Below, piece after piece: positions 40,695-50,799 of a stretch of 64,000 bases of DNA. The position numbers were made by a program, and so were the translations under genes. The stretch is taken from NCBI GenBank assembly GCA_013816845.1, contig JACDDU010000001.1, positions 681,188-745,187 on the forward strand, in the 5' to 3' direction. Under the pieces are notes generated by a model that was not told the origin of the DNA, searched no databases, and saw only the letters and a program-made list of their open reading frames with translations. The stretch is from Gammaproteobacteria bacterium. Lineage in GTDB: Bacteria; Pseudomonadota; Gammaproteobacteria; DSM-16500. Within the stretch, counting starts at the first letter, position 1, and every line of letters begins with the position of its first letter.

Positions 40695-41837
40695 ATGTCG
40701 TCCGACAATGCTCTAGATCTATTGAAACAACTTATCGCTTGCCCCTCACTTACCCCTCATGATGCGGGATGCCAAAACTTAATCAAAGCGCGACTCATGG
40801 CAGCTGGCTTCACTTGCGAAACCCATCAGTTTGAAGATGTGACAAATCTATGGGCAACATATGGTTCTGGGGCACCGCTTTTTGTTTTCGCAGGCCATAC
40901 TGATGTTGTACCAACCGGTCCGCTTACAGATTGGCGCACCCACCCCTTTACCGCTGTTATCGAAAATGATCACCTCATTGGACGGGGTGCTTGTGATATG
41001 AAAGGACCTCTTGCATCAATGGTCGTCGCTGCTGAACAGTGGGTTACCGAACACCCGAGCTTTAAGGGAACGATTGCATTTTTACTCACGAGTGATGAAG
41101 AAGGTCCAGCCTTGCATGGCACCCGAAAGATGCTAGACGTTTTGCAAACGCGTCATTTACAAATTAATTATTGTATTATTGGCGAACCAAGTAGTGTGGA
41201 TCTTGTGGGCGATCAAATTCGTGTTGGTCGACGCGGCTCTCTGCACGGTAAATTAACTGTGCATGGCAAACAAGGACATGTTGCGCATCCTCATCTAGCA
41301 GAGAATCCGATTCATCGCGCGGCACGCTGTTTGCATGAACTTGCCCACTCTATTTGGGATCAAGGTAATGCTGACTTTCCCCCTACTACATTTCAAATCA
41401 CCAATTTACACAGTGGCACAGGCGCTCTCAACATTGTTCCTGGCCATCTTGAATCAACTTTTAATTTTAGATTTTCAACCGCTATAACCATTGATGAGTT
41501 AAAAAAACGCACTACGCAGATTCTTGATCAGGCAGACTTAAAATATGATTTGGATTGGCATTTGGGTGGCGAACCATTCTTGACGCAACAAGGCCACCTC
41601 ATTAAAGCGGCTGTCGATTCAATCAGAGAAATTACAGGGCTTGAGACAAAATTATCAACAGGCGGTGGAACCTCAGATGGAAGATTTATTGCACCCACCG
41701 GTGCTGAAGTCGTTGAACTTGGACCTTCGCATGCAACTGCACATCAAGTGAATGAATCAATACGAGTCCAAGATGTCTTGACGCTTACTAAAATTTACCA
41801 ATCTATTTTAAATCAACTACTCATAAAAAATTCTTGA
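40695..41837 (+). CDS. dapE: succinyl-diaminopimelate desuccinylase DapE
   Basis: A di-zinc M20 peptidase-type enzyme yielding LL-diaminopimelate. Metal and catalytic motifs: FAGHTDVVPTGP, GRGACDMKGPLASM, TSDEEGPALHGT, then RVGRRGSLHGKLTVHGKQGH and the C-terminal STGGGTSDGRFIAP. The ATG at 40695 is one base after dapD stops; an upstream in-frame start inside dapD is not credible. 380 residues. Confidence 0.95.
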   Translation: MSSDNALDLLKQLIACPSLTPHDAGCQNLIKARLMAAGFTCETHQFEDVTNLWATYGSGAPLFVFAGHTDVVPTGPLTDWRTHPFTAVIENDHLIGRGACDMKGPLASMVVAAEQWVTEHPSFKGTIAFLLTSDEEGPALHGTRKMLDVLQTRHLQINYCIIGEPSSVDLVGDQIRVGRRGSLHGKLTVHGKQGHVAHPHLAENPIHRAARCLHELAHSIWDQGNADFPPTTFQITNLHSGTGALNIVPGHLESTFNFRFSTAITIDELKKRTTQILDQADLKYDLDWHLGGEPFLTQQGHLIKAAVDSIREITGLETKLSTGGGTSDGRFIAPTGAEVVELGPSHATAHQVNESIRVQDVLTLTKIYQSILNQLLIKNS

Positions 41838-41904
41838 TACGTAAACGTTTGCATCTCACGCCATTCTGGATTAACCTTACGCGCAGTTTAAACTTGAACG
41901 TGCT

Positions 41905-41991
41905 GGAGAGATGTCCGAGCGGTCGAAGGAGCACGCCTGGAAAGCGTGTATACGTTTACGCGTATCGAGGGTTCGAATCCCTCTCTCTCCG
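41905..41991 (+). tRNA. serX: tRNA-Ser (anticodon GGA)
   Basis: Acceptor GGAGAGA pairs with TCTCTCC, with discriminator G at 41991. The anticodon arm CACGC-CTGGAAA-GCGTG carries GGA (reads UCC/UCU). A long variable arm typical of tRNA-Ser (TATACG..CGTAT) follows, then the T arm GAGGG-TTCGAAT-CCCTC. CCA is not encoded (GAAC follows). The symbol is that of the E. coli tRNA of the same specificity. Confidence 0.95.
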
Positions 41992-42058
41992 AACATTAAG
42001 TTGGTGATAAACGCTTGATGTCACCTGACGTTTCATGTAGCCTTGCTCCAATTATTTA

Positions 42059-42184
42059 AGCTGATAACAGCGAGTATTGGTCCCTTTGCGACGATAAGCC
42101 GCAAACCCCGCCAGGTCCGGAAGGAAGCAACGGTAGTGGCTGATTCGGGCGCCTAAGTGCGGCTGGTGCTCGCTGTTATCAGCT
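42059..42184 (+). ncRNA. ffs: signal recognition particle RNA, small (4.5S) type
   Basis: Contains the conserved domain IV core GCCAGGTCCGGAAGGAAGCA with its tetraloop and internal loops. The ends 42059-42074 and 42169-42184 are perfectly complementary over 16 bp and close the rod. Length about 110-126 nt. The mature ends cannot be fixed by eye. It partners with Ffh in protein targeting. Placed between tRNA-Ser and dnaX. Confidence 0.95.
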
Positions 42185-42305
42185 TCGATGAATCATCGAC
42201 CTTCTGCCTCTCACCCTTTATTTTATTTACCTTATTTCCATGTCAAAGCTTGCGTGTCGAACAACCTAAGGTAATAATCTTCTCATTGCATAGTGAGACC
42301 CCACG

Positions 42306-43913
42306 ATGAGTTATCAAGTTTTAGCCCGTAAATGGCGACCCCAAACTTTCACTGACATGGTAGGTCAAGAACCGACTTTGCGCATGTTAACGAATGCCTT
42401 AACACAAAAACGTTTACACCATGCTTATTTATTTACCGGGACGCGGGGCGTGGGCAAAACAACACTCGCTCGAATTTTATCAAAATGTTTGAATTGTGAA
42501 ACGGGCATTACCGCGACCCCTTGCGAAACTTGTCCTACCTGCTTAAGTATCAATGCCGGCCAATTTCTTGATCTCTACGAAGTGGATGCTGCATCCCGCA
42601 CCAAAGTCGAAGATACACGTGAATTGCTCGAGAATGTTTTATATCCTCCCAACCAAGGTCGATATAAAATTTATCTCATCGATGAAGTGCACATGTTATC
42701 AAACCATAGCTTTAATGCACTTCTCAAAACGCTAGAAGAACCGCCAGCGCACGTTAAATTTTTACTAGCAACAACGGATCCCAAAAAATTACCCGTTACT
42801 ATTTTATCGCGCTGTTTACAATTTCATTTAAAGCGTATTTTACCCCAACAAATTGCTGATTATTTATTACATGTTTGTCAACATGAAGCCATTGTAAGTG
42901 AACCCGATGCTTTGCAACATTTAGCGCTTGCAGCTGAAGGAAGCATGCGAGATGCACTAAGCTTACTTGACCAAGCTATTGCTTACGGCCAAGGACAAGT
43001 TAATACAGCGGATGTGACTGCGATGCTAGGCAGTGTCGCACAAGACGATTTGTTACCTTTACTTGAGGCACTCAGTCGCCAAGATGCAAGCGCAGTATTT
43101 GCGGCTGCCAACGACTTAAGTGAAAGGGCGCCTGATTTCCAACAATTAATAGATGGCATCATTAGCGCACTTCATCACATTGCACTAGCCCAAGTTGTTC
43201 CAGGCCATACACTTCAAGCGCCATCCCTGCAAAAATTAGCCGGAATATTTCTACCCGAAGATATTCAACTCTATTACCAAATTGCCTTACTCGGACGTCG
43301 TGATTTAAATATTTCCCCCCACCCGCATCAAGCTTTCGAAATGACTTTAATACGCTTGCTTGCCTTTAAACCGCAAACCAGTTCAACGCTCGTTCCAGAG
43401 CGTAAAGCTACCCCGCAACCCTTAAATATGGTTTCGAGTAAGCCCACACCGATAAAAACGCAATCTAACATTCAAGTTACGGCTGAAAGGCAAGTAGAAG
43501 TCCCGACAGCGAATCCTGAGACCCTACCTGCGACACCGGATGAAGCGTCTGCATGGCGAGAACTCTTACAAAAACTTGAACTGACGGGGATGGCATATGC
43601 ACTCGCTTCTAACTGCACCTTATGCAAAATAACCGAGAAAGAAGTTGAACTCGCACTCTCTACTTTGCATCAACCCATGCTAAACACAAAATTAAAAACT
43701 CGCATTGAAGAAGCATTAAGCCGTCATTTTAAAAAGCCTATGCAACTTGGAATTACCATTACGGCTGATGAAATCGCAACGCCCGTCAAAGAAGAGAAAT
43801 TTGAACGCGATCAAAAAATACAACAAGCTAAAGATGAAATATTACAAAATCCTAAAATTAAACAATTCATCGATATGTATGATGCAACACTTGAAGTTTC
43901 ACTATTAACATAA
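42306..43913 (+). CDS. dnaX: DNA polymerase III subunit tau/gamma
   Basis: The clamp-loader ATPase. Walker A is LFTGTRGVGKTTLARIL, followed by the four-Cys zinc module CLNCETGITATPCETCPTC, Walker B YLIDEVHMLS and the SRC motif (LSRCLQFHLKR). The region beyond about 365 (Pro/Thr-rich linker then a C-terminal alpha/DnaB-binding-like part) is shorter than in E. coli: 535 against 643 residues. No clear slippery site for gamma synthesis was found. First of the dnaX..ybaB-recR group. Confidence 0.94.
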   Translation: MSYQVLARKWRPQTFTDMVGQEPTLRMLTNALTQKRLHHAYLFTGTRGVGKTTLARILSKCLNCETGITATPCETCPTCLSINAGQFLDLYEVDAASRTKVEDTRELLENVLYPPNQGRYKIYLIDEVHMLSNHSFNALLKTLEEPPAHVKFLLATTDPKKLPVTILSRCLQFHLKRILPQQIADYLLHVCQHEAIVSEPDALQHLALAAEGSMRDALSLLDQAIAYGQGQVNTADVTAMLGSVAQDDLLPLLEALSRQDASAVFAAANDLSERAPDFQQLIDGIISALHHIALAQVVPGHTLQAPSLQKLAGIFLPEDIQLYYQIALLGRRDLNISPHPHQAFEMTLIRLLAFKPQTSSTLVPERKATPQPLNMVSSKPTPIKTQSNIQVTAERQVEVPTANPETLPATPDEASAWRELLQKLELTGMAYALASNCTLCKITEKEVELALSTLHQPMLNTKLKTRIEEALSRHFKKPMQLGITITADEIATPVKEEKFERDQKIQQAKDEILQNPKIKQFIDMYDATLEVSLLT

Positions 43914-43949
43914 ATTATTGATCACTCACTCATAATAATAAGACCGCCC

Positions 43950-45017
43950 ATGACGATTAAAAATAGAGGCGCGCTCAGTAATCCCGTGGGACGTTTTGAG
44001 ATTCATGATTATGAGGCTTATGACGACGGCTGGCATTTGACCGAGGAAGAAGCGCCGCTCGCTCCGCTTGCAACCGTACTTTATCCAGAACAAACTAAAA
44101 GTATTATTACGCATAACGCATCCCCCGATATTAGTTTTGATCAATCCATTAATCCGTATCGTGGTTGTGAACATGGATGTATTTATTGTTATGCACGTCC
44201 TGCACATGCGTATATAAACTTATCGCCGGGGATCGATTTTGAAACAAAGATTTTTCACAAAGTTGATGCTGCAAAACGTTTAGAAGAAGAAATCAATAAA
44301 CCCAAGTACGAATGCAAAGTCATTGTGATTGGCGCCAATACAGATCCCTATCAACCGGCAGAAGCAAAATTAAAAATTACTCAAAGCTTATTAGAAGTCT
44401 TAAACCGGTATCATCATCCAGTAGCGATCATTACCAAAAGTGGCATGATAGAACGGGATTTAGATATTTTAGAAGCCATGGCGAAGCGCCAGCTCATTTC
44501 TGTTGCAATTAGTTTAACTACTTTGCGTATGGATTTAAAACGCATCTTAGAACCTCGTGCAAGCTCCCCACAAGCAAGGCTCCGCGCGATTGAAAAGCTA
44601 AACGGCGTTAACGTCCCCGTAACCGTCATGGCCGCTCCCATGATTCCAATGATAAATGATGCTGAAATAGAAAAAATCCTTGCTCTCGCAGCAAAACGAG
44701 GGGCAAAATTCGCGGGTTTTACGTTAATTAGATTACCTCATGAAGTTAAAATTTTATTTAAAGAATGGTTAGCTGCGCATTTTCCTGACCGTGCCGAGCA
44801 TGTCATGAGTATTATTAAACAAATGCGGGGTGGGAAAGAATATGATGCAACATTTGGCAAACGAATGCGAGGAGAAGGTCAATTTGCAATCCTTTTAGCA
44901 AAGCGTTTTGCCTTAGCTTGCAAACGTTTTCATTTAAACGAACAACCGCGTATGCCCTTGGACACTTCTCAATTTAAACCGCGCCGTAAAGAAGAGGCAC
45001 AAATGAGCCTTTGGTAA
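43950..45017 (+). CDS. PA0069-family radical SAM protein
   Basis: A 355-residue protein with the radical SAM [4Fe-4S] motif CEHGCIYCYARPAH (Cys-x3-Cys-x2-Cys) preceded by SINPYRG, typical of the PA0069/Rv2578c group related to spore photoproduct lyase. IGANTDPYQPAE and ISLTTLRMDLKRILEPRASSP are also family-typical. The substrate is not known. It is inserted between dnaX and ybaB, which are adjacent in E. coli. Confidence 0.88.
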   Translation: MTIKNRGALSNPVGRFEIHDYEAYDDGWHLTEEEAPLAPLATVLYPEQTKSIITHNASPDISFDQSINPYRGCEHGCIYCYARPAHAYINLSPGIDFETKIFHKVDAAKRLEEEINKPKYECKVIVIGANTDPYQPAEAKLKITQSLLEVLNRYHHPVAIITKSGMIERDLDILEAMAKRQLISVAISLTTLRMDLKRILEPRASSPQARLRAIEKLNGVNVPVTVMAAPMIPMINDAEIEKILALAAKRGAKFAGFTLIRLPHEVKILFKEWLAAHFPDRAEHVMSIIKQMRGGKEYDATFGKRMRGEGQFAILLAKRFALACKRFHLNEQPRMPLDTSQFKPRRKEEAQMSLW

Positions 45018-45097
45018 GCTGCACATAGATCCATTGCATGAATTTTGTTACACTACGCCGAACGCCAAACCACCCCTAGATGTGAGGAATCTTAATC

Positions 45098-45448
45098 ATG
45101 AACAAACCTACCAATGACAAAAATGATAAAGTCGGCTTGAATGAAATCATGAAGCGGGCGCAAGAAATGCAAAAAAAATTACAGGATATTCAAAAACAAG
45201 TTTCAGAAATGGAAGTTGTAGGCCAGTCTGGCGGTGGCGCCGTCAAAATCACAATGACTGGGCAGCATTATGCGAAAAAAGTGGTCTTAGACCCGAGCTT
45301 GTTGAAGGAAGAAAAATCAATTATTGAAGATTTAATTGCTGCTGCTATTAATGACGCAACAGACAAAATTGAAAGAAATTTACGTGACAAAATGGGTGGC
45401 CTCGCTGGATTTAAAATGCCAGAAGGTTTAGGTGATCTTCCTAAATAA
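45098..45448 (+). CDS. ybaB: YbaB/EbfC nucleoid-associated protein
   Basis: A small DNA-binding dimer found next to recR in most bacteria. Core residues: MKRAQEMQKKLQDIQKQVS, then VVGQSGGGAVKITMTGQ and IIEDLIAAAINDATDKIE. 116 residues; the first 14 are a Lys/Asn/Asp-rich extension. recR starts 16 bases after its stop. Confidence 0.93.
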   Translation: MNKPTNDKNDKVGLNEIMKRAQEMQKKLQDIQKQVSEMEVVGQSGGGAVKITMTGQHYAKKVVLDPSLLKEEKSIIEDLIAAAINDATDKIERNLRDKMGGLAGFKMPEGLGDLPK

Positions 45449-45463
45449 ACAGTTGGTATCTTT

Positions 45464-46060
45464 ATGCGTTTTAGTCCTTTACTGGAACAACTCATCGATG
45501 CTCTCCGCTCTTTGCCGGGTGTTGGTCCTAAAACCGCCCAGCGGATGGCGTTACAACTCTTGACACGCGGCCGTGAAAACGGCCGTCGCTTAGCACGATG
45601 CTTAATCGAATCCATGGAACATATTGGTCATTGCAGTACTTGTCGTATTTTTAGTGAAACACCGCTTTGCGAAATATGCGCTTCGACAAGCCGCGATGGA
45701 GGGATGTTATGCATCGTTGAAAACCCTATTGATGTTGCAGCCCTTGAACAAACGGGAAGTTTTAAAGGTAAATATTTTGTTTTACTCGGTCACCTTTCTC
45801 CGCTCGATGGAATCGGTCCTGAAGAAATTGGTATGGCGGAATTAAAAAAGTTATTTGAACAAGAAACCATACGCGAAGTTATTTTAGCCACCAACCCTAC
45901 TGTCGAAGGTGAAGCAACTTCTCACTATATTTCAGAACTAGCCAAACAACATTCCCTTAAAGTAACCCGCATTGCACATGGCGTGCCTTTGGGAAGTGAG
46001 CTGGAATACATTGACTTAAGCACGTTAACCCATGCATTTTTGGGTCGCGATACCATTTAG
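45464..46060 (+). CDS. recR: recombination protein RecR
   Basis: With RecO and RecF it loads RecA on gaps. Helix-hairpin-helix ([17 protein letters not shown]), Cys4 zinc finger [16 protein letters not shown], and a Toprim domain ([17 protein letters not shown] to [12 protein letters not shown]). 198 residues as expected. Last gene of the dnaX group; convergent with argH. Confidence 0.95.
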   Translation: MRFSPLLEQLIDALRSLPGVGPKTAQRMALQLLTRGRENGRRLARCLIESMEHIGHCSTCRIFSETPLCEICASTSRDGGMLCIVENPIDVAALEQTGSFKGKYFVLLGHLSPLDGIGPEEIGMAELKKLFEQETIREVILATNPTVEGEATSHYISELAKQHSLKVTRIAHGVPLGSELEYIDLSTLTHAFLGRDTI

Positions 46061-46119
46061 TTGGATTGCACGCTTGCTAAAACGCGAGCGATCATGCTCA
46101 TTACCGACTCATAAAAACC

Positions 46120-47538
46120 TTAAAGTCCAAATGCGTTATAAACATTGCTAAGCATTACTTCCTTGTCCTGTAAAAAATGTCGGTCGATCGTGCACTTTTC
46201 TTTTTGTTGGCGCAAAGTTTCCGGTAAAGTTTGGAAGCCTTGCGTTTGAATATTGCGGATTTCGATGGCGTGATAAACATCATCCGTAATGAGTGGAGAG
46301 AAGGTTTGCATTTCAGTTAGCGATAAAGCTTCTAATTGTGTATTTTTCTCATCACAATACGCAACCATTTTACCAATGACTGCATGAGCTTGACGAAATG
46401 GTAAATCTTTTTTCACTAAATATTCTGCCATGGCAGTTGCATTCAAGTGGCCATCTTTCGTTGCCGCCAACATGTTCGCTTCGTTAATGGAGACGCTTGC
46501 AAGCATGCGCGTATAAATACTAAGTGTTTGATCGACTGTTTTTATGACATCAAAAACAGGCTCTTTGTCTTCTTGCATATCTTTGTTATAAGCGAGTGGT
46601 AATCCTTTGAATAAAGTCAGCAAAGAAAACAGCGCGCCATAAACACGACCCGTTTTACCACGACCTAATTCTGCAACGTCAGGATTTTTCTTTTGCGGCA
46701 TAATACTACTGCCAGTACAAAATGATTGGTGCATTGAAATAAAATTAAATTCTTGTGATGACCACAAAATCAATTCTTCACTTAAACGAGAAAGATGCAT
46801 CATGATCAAGGCGGCATCGCTTACAAATTCGATAACAAAATCACGATCACTGACGGCATCTAACGTGTTGTGATAAGTATCATCAAAAGCCAATAAGGTC
46901 GCGACATAGTGTGGATCAATAGGAAAAGTTGAGCCTGTTAATGCAGCGGCTCCGAGCGGTGACAAGTTAATTCGCGTCCAAGCCTCTTTTAAACGTGCTG
47001 TATCTCGCGCTAACATCGCTTCGTAAGCCAACCAATAGTGCGCAAGTTTAACGGGTTGAGCACGCTGCAAGTGCGTGTAGGCAGGCATAATAATCGTTTG
47101 ATGCTTCTCCGCAAGTTCTAATAAAACTTCGCGTAACCCCAGTAATTTTTGAACGATGGTACAAGTTTGCTGTCTTAAATAAAGATGCATATCTAAAGCA
47201 ACTTGATCATTCCGACTGCGAGCCGTATGGAGTTTACCGGCCACCTCACCAATTTCTTGCAAGAGCATGCGTTCCACATTCATATGAATATCTTCATCTT
47301 CATCATGAAATGTGAGGGAACCTTGCTTTAATTTATTTAGAATGCTGTGCAAGCCTTGATTGATAGCAAGGTATTCTTTTTCGTTAATCACTTGGGATTG
47401 CTTTAGCATTGCAACATGCGCGAGACTACCTAAAATATCAAACTGCGCGAGTTGGTGATCAAATGCGATCGATGCTGTGTAAGTTTCTACCGTATGGTCA
47501 GTGGCTTCACTGAAACGTCCACCCCATAATTTATTCAT
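46120..47538 (-). CDS. argH: argininosuccinate lyase
   Basis: Last step of arginine synthesis (argininosuccinate to arginine and fumarate). Signature [20 protein letters not shown] and [19 protein letters not shown]. The start [14 protein letters not shown] at 47538, with AAGGA eight bases upstream, is preferred over an ATG three codons earlier. 472 residues. It overlaps the argG end by 8 bases and is presumably under the same ArgR control. Confidence 0.95.
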   Translation of the reverse strand: MNKLWGGRFSEATDHTVETYTASIAFDHQLAQFDILGSLAHVAMLKQSQVINEKEYLAINQGLHSILNKLKQGSLTFHDEDEDIHMNVERMLLQEIGEVAGKLHTARSRNDQVALDMHLYLRQQTCTIVQKLLGLREVLLELAEKHQTIIMPAYTHLQRAQPVKLAHYWLAYEAMLARDTARLKEAWTRINLSPLGAAALTGSTFPIDPHYVATLLAFDDTYHNTLDAVSDRDFVIEFVSDAALIMMHLSRLSEELILWSSQEFNFISMHQSFCTGSSIMPQKKNPDVAELGRGKTGRVYGALFSLLTLFKGLPLAYNKDMQEDKEPVFDVIKTVDQTLSIYTRMLASVSINEANMLAATKDGHLNATAMAEYLVKKDLPFRQAHAVIGKMVAYCDEKNTQLEALSLTEMQTFSPLITDDVYHAIEIRNIQTQGFQTLPETLRQQKEKCTIDRHFLQDKEVMLSNVYNAFGL

Positions 47539-48739
47539 TATTATCATTCCTTTTCAATACTTGATGCTGCGTAACAGTTGGCAAACCCCACAATTTAATA
47601 AATCCAAGCGCCGCATGATGATCAAATTGATCATCACTTGCATAAGTTGCTAATTGTTTATCATATAAAGAATAAGGTGATTCACGCCCCACCACTATGG
47701 CATGGCCTTTATGCAATCGTATACGGACTTTCCCAGTAACATACTTTTGCGTCTCAGTAATAAAAGCTTGTAATACGGATTTAAGTTCTGAAAACCATAG
47801 CCCATTGTAAATCATATTAGCAAATTGAATTTCAATAAAGGGTTTGCATTGAGCAACTTCACGCGTCAAGGTAAGGGCTTCAAGGGCGCGATGAGCTGCA
47901 ATGAGCGTCATAGCAGCGGGCGCTTCGTAAACTTCTCTTGATTTAATCCCCACTAAGCGGTTTTCAATATGGTCAATGCGGCCTACCCCATGCGTACCTG
48001 CTATAAGATTTAACGCTTGGATAAGCGAAGCCAAAGATTTTTTTTCACCATTTAGTGCCACAGGACAGCCTCGAACAAAATCAAGAGTTACCTCTTCTGC
48101 TTGCTCTGGCGCATTTTGAATAGAGCGCGTGAGTGCATAAGCTTCTTCAGGGGGCGCGACCCACGGATCTTCTAAAACGCCACATTCACAACTTCTTCCC
48201 CATAAATTTTGATCGATGCTAAATGGATTATTTAATTCAATGGGTAAAGGAATAGCATTCGCTTTGGCATAAAGGATAGCATCTTCGCGGGCGAGGGGGT
48301 TTTCGCGAGCGGGTGCAATAATATCAAGCGTTGGATCAAGCGCGCTAATGCTAACATCAAAGCGGACTTGATCATTTCCTTTGCCTGTGCAACCGTGTGC
48401 CACGGCACTAGCGTGTTCTTTTTGCGCAATTTCAACCAAAGATTTTGCAATGAGGGGTCGAGAGAGAGCGGAGATGAGCGGATAGGTTCCTTCATATAAG
48501 GCATTCGCTTGCAGCGCTGGTAGTAAATATTCATCAGCAAATGTGTCTTGTAACGCTAAGACATGACTTCCAATTGCACCAATTTTGAGCGCTTTTTCTT
48601 GGATGGGAATTAAATCTTTGCCTTCTCCTACATCCATGGCGACAGCAATGACATCGTAACCATATTTTTCTTGAAGCCATTTTATGGCGCAAGAAGTATC
48701 AAGGCCCCCAGAATAAGCTAGAATAATTTTTTTACGCAT
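47531..48739 (-). CDS. argG: argininosuccinate synthase
   Basis: Joins citrulline and aspartate using ATP. The N-type PP-loop is [16 protein letters not shown]; other motifs are [15 protein letters not shown] and [14 protein letters not shown]. 402 residues is the length of the common (type I) enzyme. The ATG lies 22 bp from the nearer of two ARG boxes, on the divergent promoter shared with argR. Confidence 0.95.
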   Translation of the reverse strand: MRKKIILAYSGGLDTSCAIKWLQEKYGYDVIAVAMDVGEGKDLIPIQEKALKIGAIGSHVLALQDTFADEYLLPALQANALYEGTYPLISALSRPLIAKSLVEIAQKEHASAVAHGCTGKGNDQVRFDVSISALDPTLDIIAPARENPLAREDAILYAKANAIPLPIELNNPFSIDQNLWGRSCECGVLEDPWVAPPEEAYALTRSIQNAPEQAEEVTLDFVRGCPVALNGEKKSLASLIQALNLIAGTHGVGRIDHIENRLVGIKSREVYEAPAAMTLIAAHRALEALTLTREVAQCKPFIEIQFANMIYNGLWFSELKSVLQAFITETQKYVTGKVRIRLHKGHAIVVGRESPYSLYDKQLATYASDDQFDHHAALGFIKLWGLPTVTQHQVLKRNDNNE

Positions 48740-48760
48740 GGCACCCTATCCTCATATCGA

Positions 48761-48798
48761 TTTGCATAATTATACTATTTTTTGTATAAATATACACT
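48761..48798. promoter_or_regulatory. tandem ARG boxes (ArgR operator) between argG and argR
   Basis: Two 18-bp near-palindromes, TTTGCATAATTATACTAT (48761-48778) and TTTGTATAAATATACACT (48781-48798), are separated by 2 bp. They match the ArgR pattern TGAAT-(A/T)4-ATTCA loosely; the E. coli argR operator has the same close pairing. Position between divergent argG and argR implies arginine-dependent repression of both. Confidence 0.8.
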
Positions 48799-48833
48799 AT
48801 AGGTTTTTTTCTGTAAACCAGAGGAGAGAGCTC

Positions 48834-49292
48834 GTGGTAAAGGATAAATTAGGATCAAACGCCCTCATACCGGTTATTCAGGGCTTATTACAACAAAAAA
48901 CAGTGAGCACGCAAAAAGACATTCAAATTGTGTTGAAGAAACAAGGGCTTGAGGTTAATCAAGTCAAAATCTCTCGGATTCTCCACAAGTTGGGGGCTAT
49001 TAAGGTCAATGAAGATGGACAAGATGTTTATCGCTTGCCGCTTGAACAAATGCAAGTATCGCCGAAAGATACGCTCAAGCAACTTGTTTTAAATATCACG
49101 CACAACGAAATGCTGATTGTGATTAATACCGTGCCTGGTTCGGCTAACTTAGTGGCAAGAATGCTAGATCTAAAAAGAGACGTTGAAATTTTAGGAACTG
49201 TTGCTGGTGATGACACGATATTTGTCGCGCCCAGCAAAATGAAATATATCGGCAAAGTCTATCAACATATTTTACAGTTACTATTAGACTAA
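48834..49292 (+). CDS. argR: arginine repressor ArgR
   Basis: A hexameric, arginine-responsive regulator. The N-terminal winged helix contains VSTQKDIQIVLKKQGLEVNQ and VKISRILHKLGAIKV; the C-terminal arginine-binding part has NTVPGSANLVARMLD and GTVAGDDTIFVAP. The GTG at 48834 follows a strong GAGGAG site; longer in-frame starts would put coding sequence through the ARG boxes. 152 residues, near E. coli (156). Confidence 0.94.
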   Translation: MVKDKLGSNALIPVIQGLLQQKTVSTQKDIQIVLKKQGLEVNQVKISRILHKLGAIKVNEDGQDVYRLPLEQMQVSPKDTLKQLVLNITHNEMLIVINTVPGSANLVARMLDLKRDVEILGTVAGDDTIFVAPSKMKYIGKVYQHILQLLLD

Positions 49293-49474
49293 AAAAAGAG
49301 CCTTGATAATTTCCATGGGGCATTCATTGGTCATTTTATTGTAGCTAAACAATACGTTATCTTTTACGAGCGTAGGACAAAATTGTTAATCACCTCTTCA
49401 TCAGGGCGCTCTTAAGATGAGGGTAAGCTTACTCTGCTATAAGTAGTAGCCTTACTTTAAGTTTTGAATCTATT

Positions 49475-50671
49475 ATGAACTCACATAGAAATTCTGCACC
49501 CTCTATCAGTCTCATGGGTGCATTCAATTTATCTTTACTTTTCTTTAGCGGAACAATCACAAGTTCCAACGCCGCAGAACCAACCTGCGGTATGACAAAA
49601 ACCAACGCCGATAACAGTCCATCCACTGCGATACCGGCACTCATTTCTAGAGAAACAACTGCTCTACTTCATGAATTTCATACACAAAGTGTAGATAATA
49701 ATTATTTAGATTACTTATCTAAAAATCCTAGAAAAGATAAAAAAATGCTTAGCGCTATTGCGGACGATAAATATTTACGAGAAACGTGTAATCAAACACC
49801 TTCTTTTCAGGTTGTTAATAAAAATAAAGAAATTCGGCTGGGTATTGTTAATAAAAAAATAATGCCATCATCTTGTAAAGATAAAAACAAATACGCAAAG
49901 CAATGTGAGGAGGAAATAAAAGCACAACTGAAAATTTCCTACCAAACTTCAAATTTATTTAATCTTCGCGATGTGACTCAACATGAAACTAACGATTATG
50001 CTTTAAAGATGCAAGCCCGAATTAGCCAAATCACAGCCAATTTCACGCCAAAGCAAACTCAAGCGTTTGAGAAATCATACCAAATTTTTTGCAATTTATA
50101 TTGGCAATACAAAATATCAAAAAATACCGCAAAAACAGGCGGCGCTTGTCTTGAATCAACCATGGAAACGGCTATTAAAATTTTACAAGATCAAAAATTT
50201 AATTATCGTTTGCAAACCCTTCGCGTTCGGTCAGCAGCCAGAAATGCAAATAACGAACCTATTTACGATCATACGTTTTTATTTCTGTCTGATAAAAAAA
50301 TTGCGGACTTTGAAATTAAAAGCACTGCTATCTTCGCGAATGGTAAAGTAGTAAAACGTGATTTAGAGAAAGAAAATAAACAAATAAAAGAAGTAGGTCA
50401 AAAATTATTAACTCTTAAAGGCTATGTATGTGATCGATGGAACGTTGGTTTATTCGAAGAGATTAGTCAAGATACAACTGGTTTATATAGTCCAGACGCA
50501 GAGTGGGATGAAATAAGACTCAAAACACTTTTTTATTACAATGATTTATTAAAACTCCCTTTTGCGGGTTATGAATTTCTTCGTGAACAATACCAATTAA
50601 TGGAAGTGAATTTGCCTATGCTAGAACAAACTACGCGAGATCATTTTCAAAAAAAAAGCATCACAAGATAA
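49475..50671 (+). CDS. exported protein of unknown family with a possible Cys-His-Asp hydrolase triad
   Basis: A 398-residue protein with an N-terminal hydrophobic signal-like segment (about 11-34, ending SSNAAEP). No family was recognised. The C-terminal half holds three segments that, in order and spacing, look like a papain-fold active site: GGACLESTMETAIKIL (Cys225 before a helix), YDHTFLFLSD (His266 entering a strand) and YVCDRWNVG (Asp320 before Trp-Asn). Similar C/H/D arrangements occur in YopT-type and other effector cysteine hydrolases. The N-terminal half has extra cysteines (38, 105, 134, 144, 206), fitting disulfides outside the cytoplasm. The ribosome-binding site is weak. It sits alone between argR and an SDR gene. 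The hydrolase call is inference only. Confidence 0.5.
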   Translation: MNSHRNSAPSISLMGAFNLSLLFFSGTITSSNAAEPTCGMTKTNADNSPSTAIPALISRETTALLHEFHTQSVDNNYLDYLSKNPRKDKKMLSAIADDKYLRETCNQTPSFQVVNKNKEIRLGIVNKKIMPSSCKDKNKYAKQCEEEIKAQLKISYQTSNLFNLRDVTQHETNDYALKMQARISQITANFTPKQTQAFEKSYQIFCNLYWQYKISKNTAKTGGACLESTMETAIKILQDQKFNYRLQTLRVRSAARNANNEPIYDHTFLFLSDKKIADFEIKSTAIFANGKVVKRDLEKENKQIKEVGQKLLTLKGYVCDRWNVGLFEEISQDTTGLYSPDAEWDEIRLKTLFYYNDLLKLPFAGYEFLREQYQLMEVNLPMLEQTTRDHFQKKSITR

Positions 50672-50799
50672 TGTGCAAAGAAAATTAGAATTATAATTTA
50701 TCGTATTCAATCCGTAAAAATTTTCGCCCCCTTATATTCAGCTTAGAATAAGAACTCGTAGAAAGTAAATTGAACGACCTGTCTGGCTCGTTAATGACA

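Noticed and set aside
42306-43913. Programmed frameshift site for the gamma form of DnaX
   Set aside because: No A-AAA-AAG type heptamer in the right frame with a downstream stem was found; a T-AAA-AAG near 43730 does not fit the slippage rule.
45268-45615. 115-codon frame opposite ybaB/recR
   Set aside because: Spans two confident genes on the other strand.
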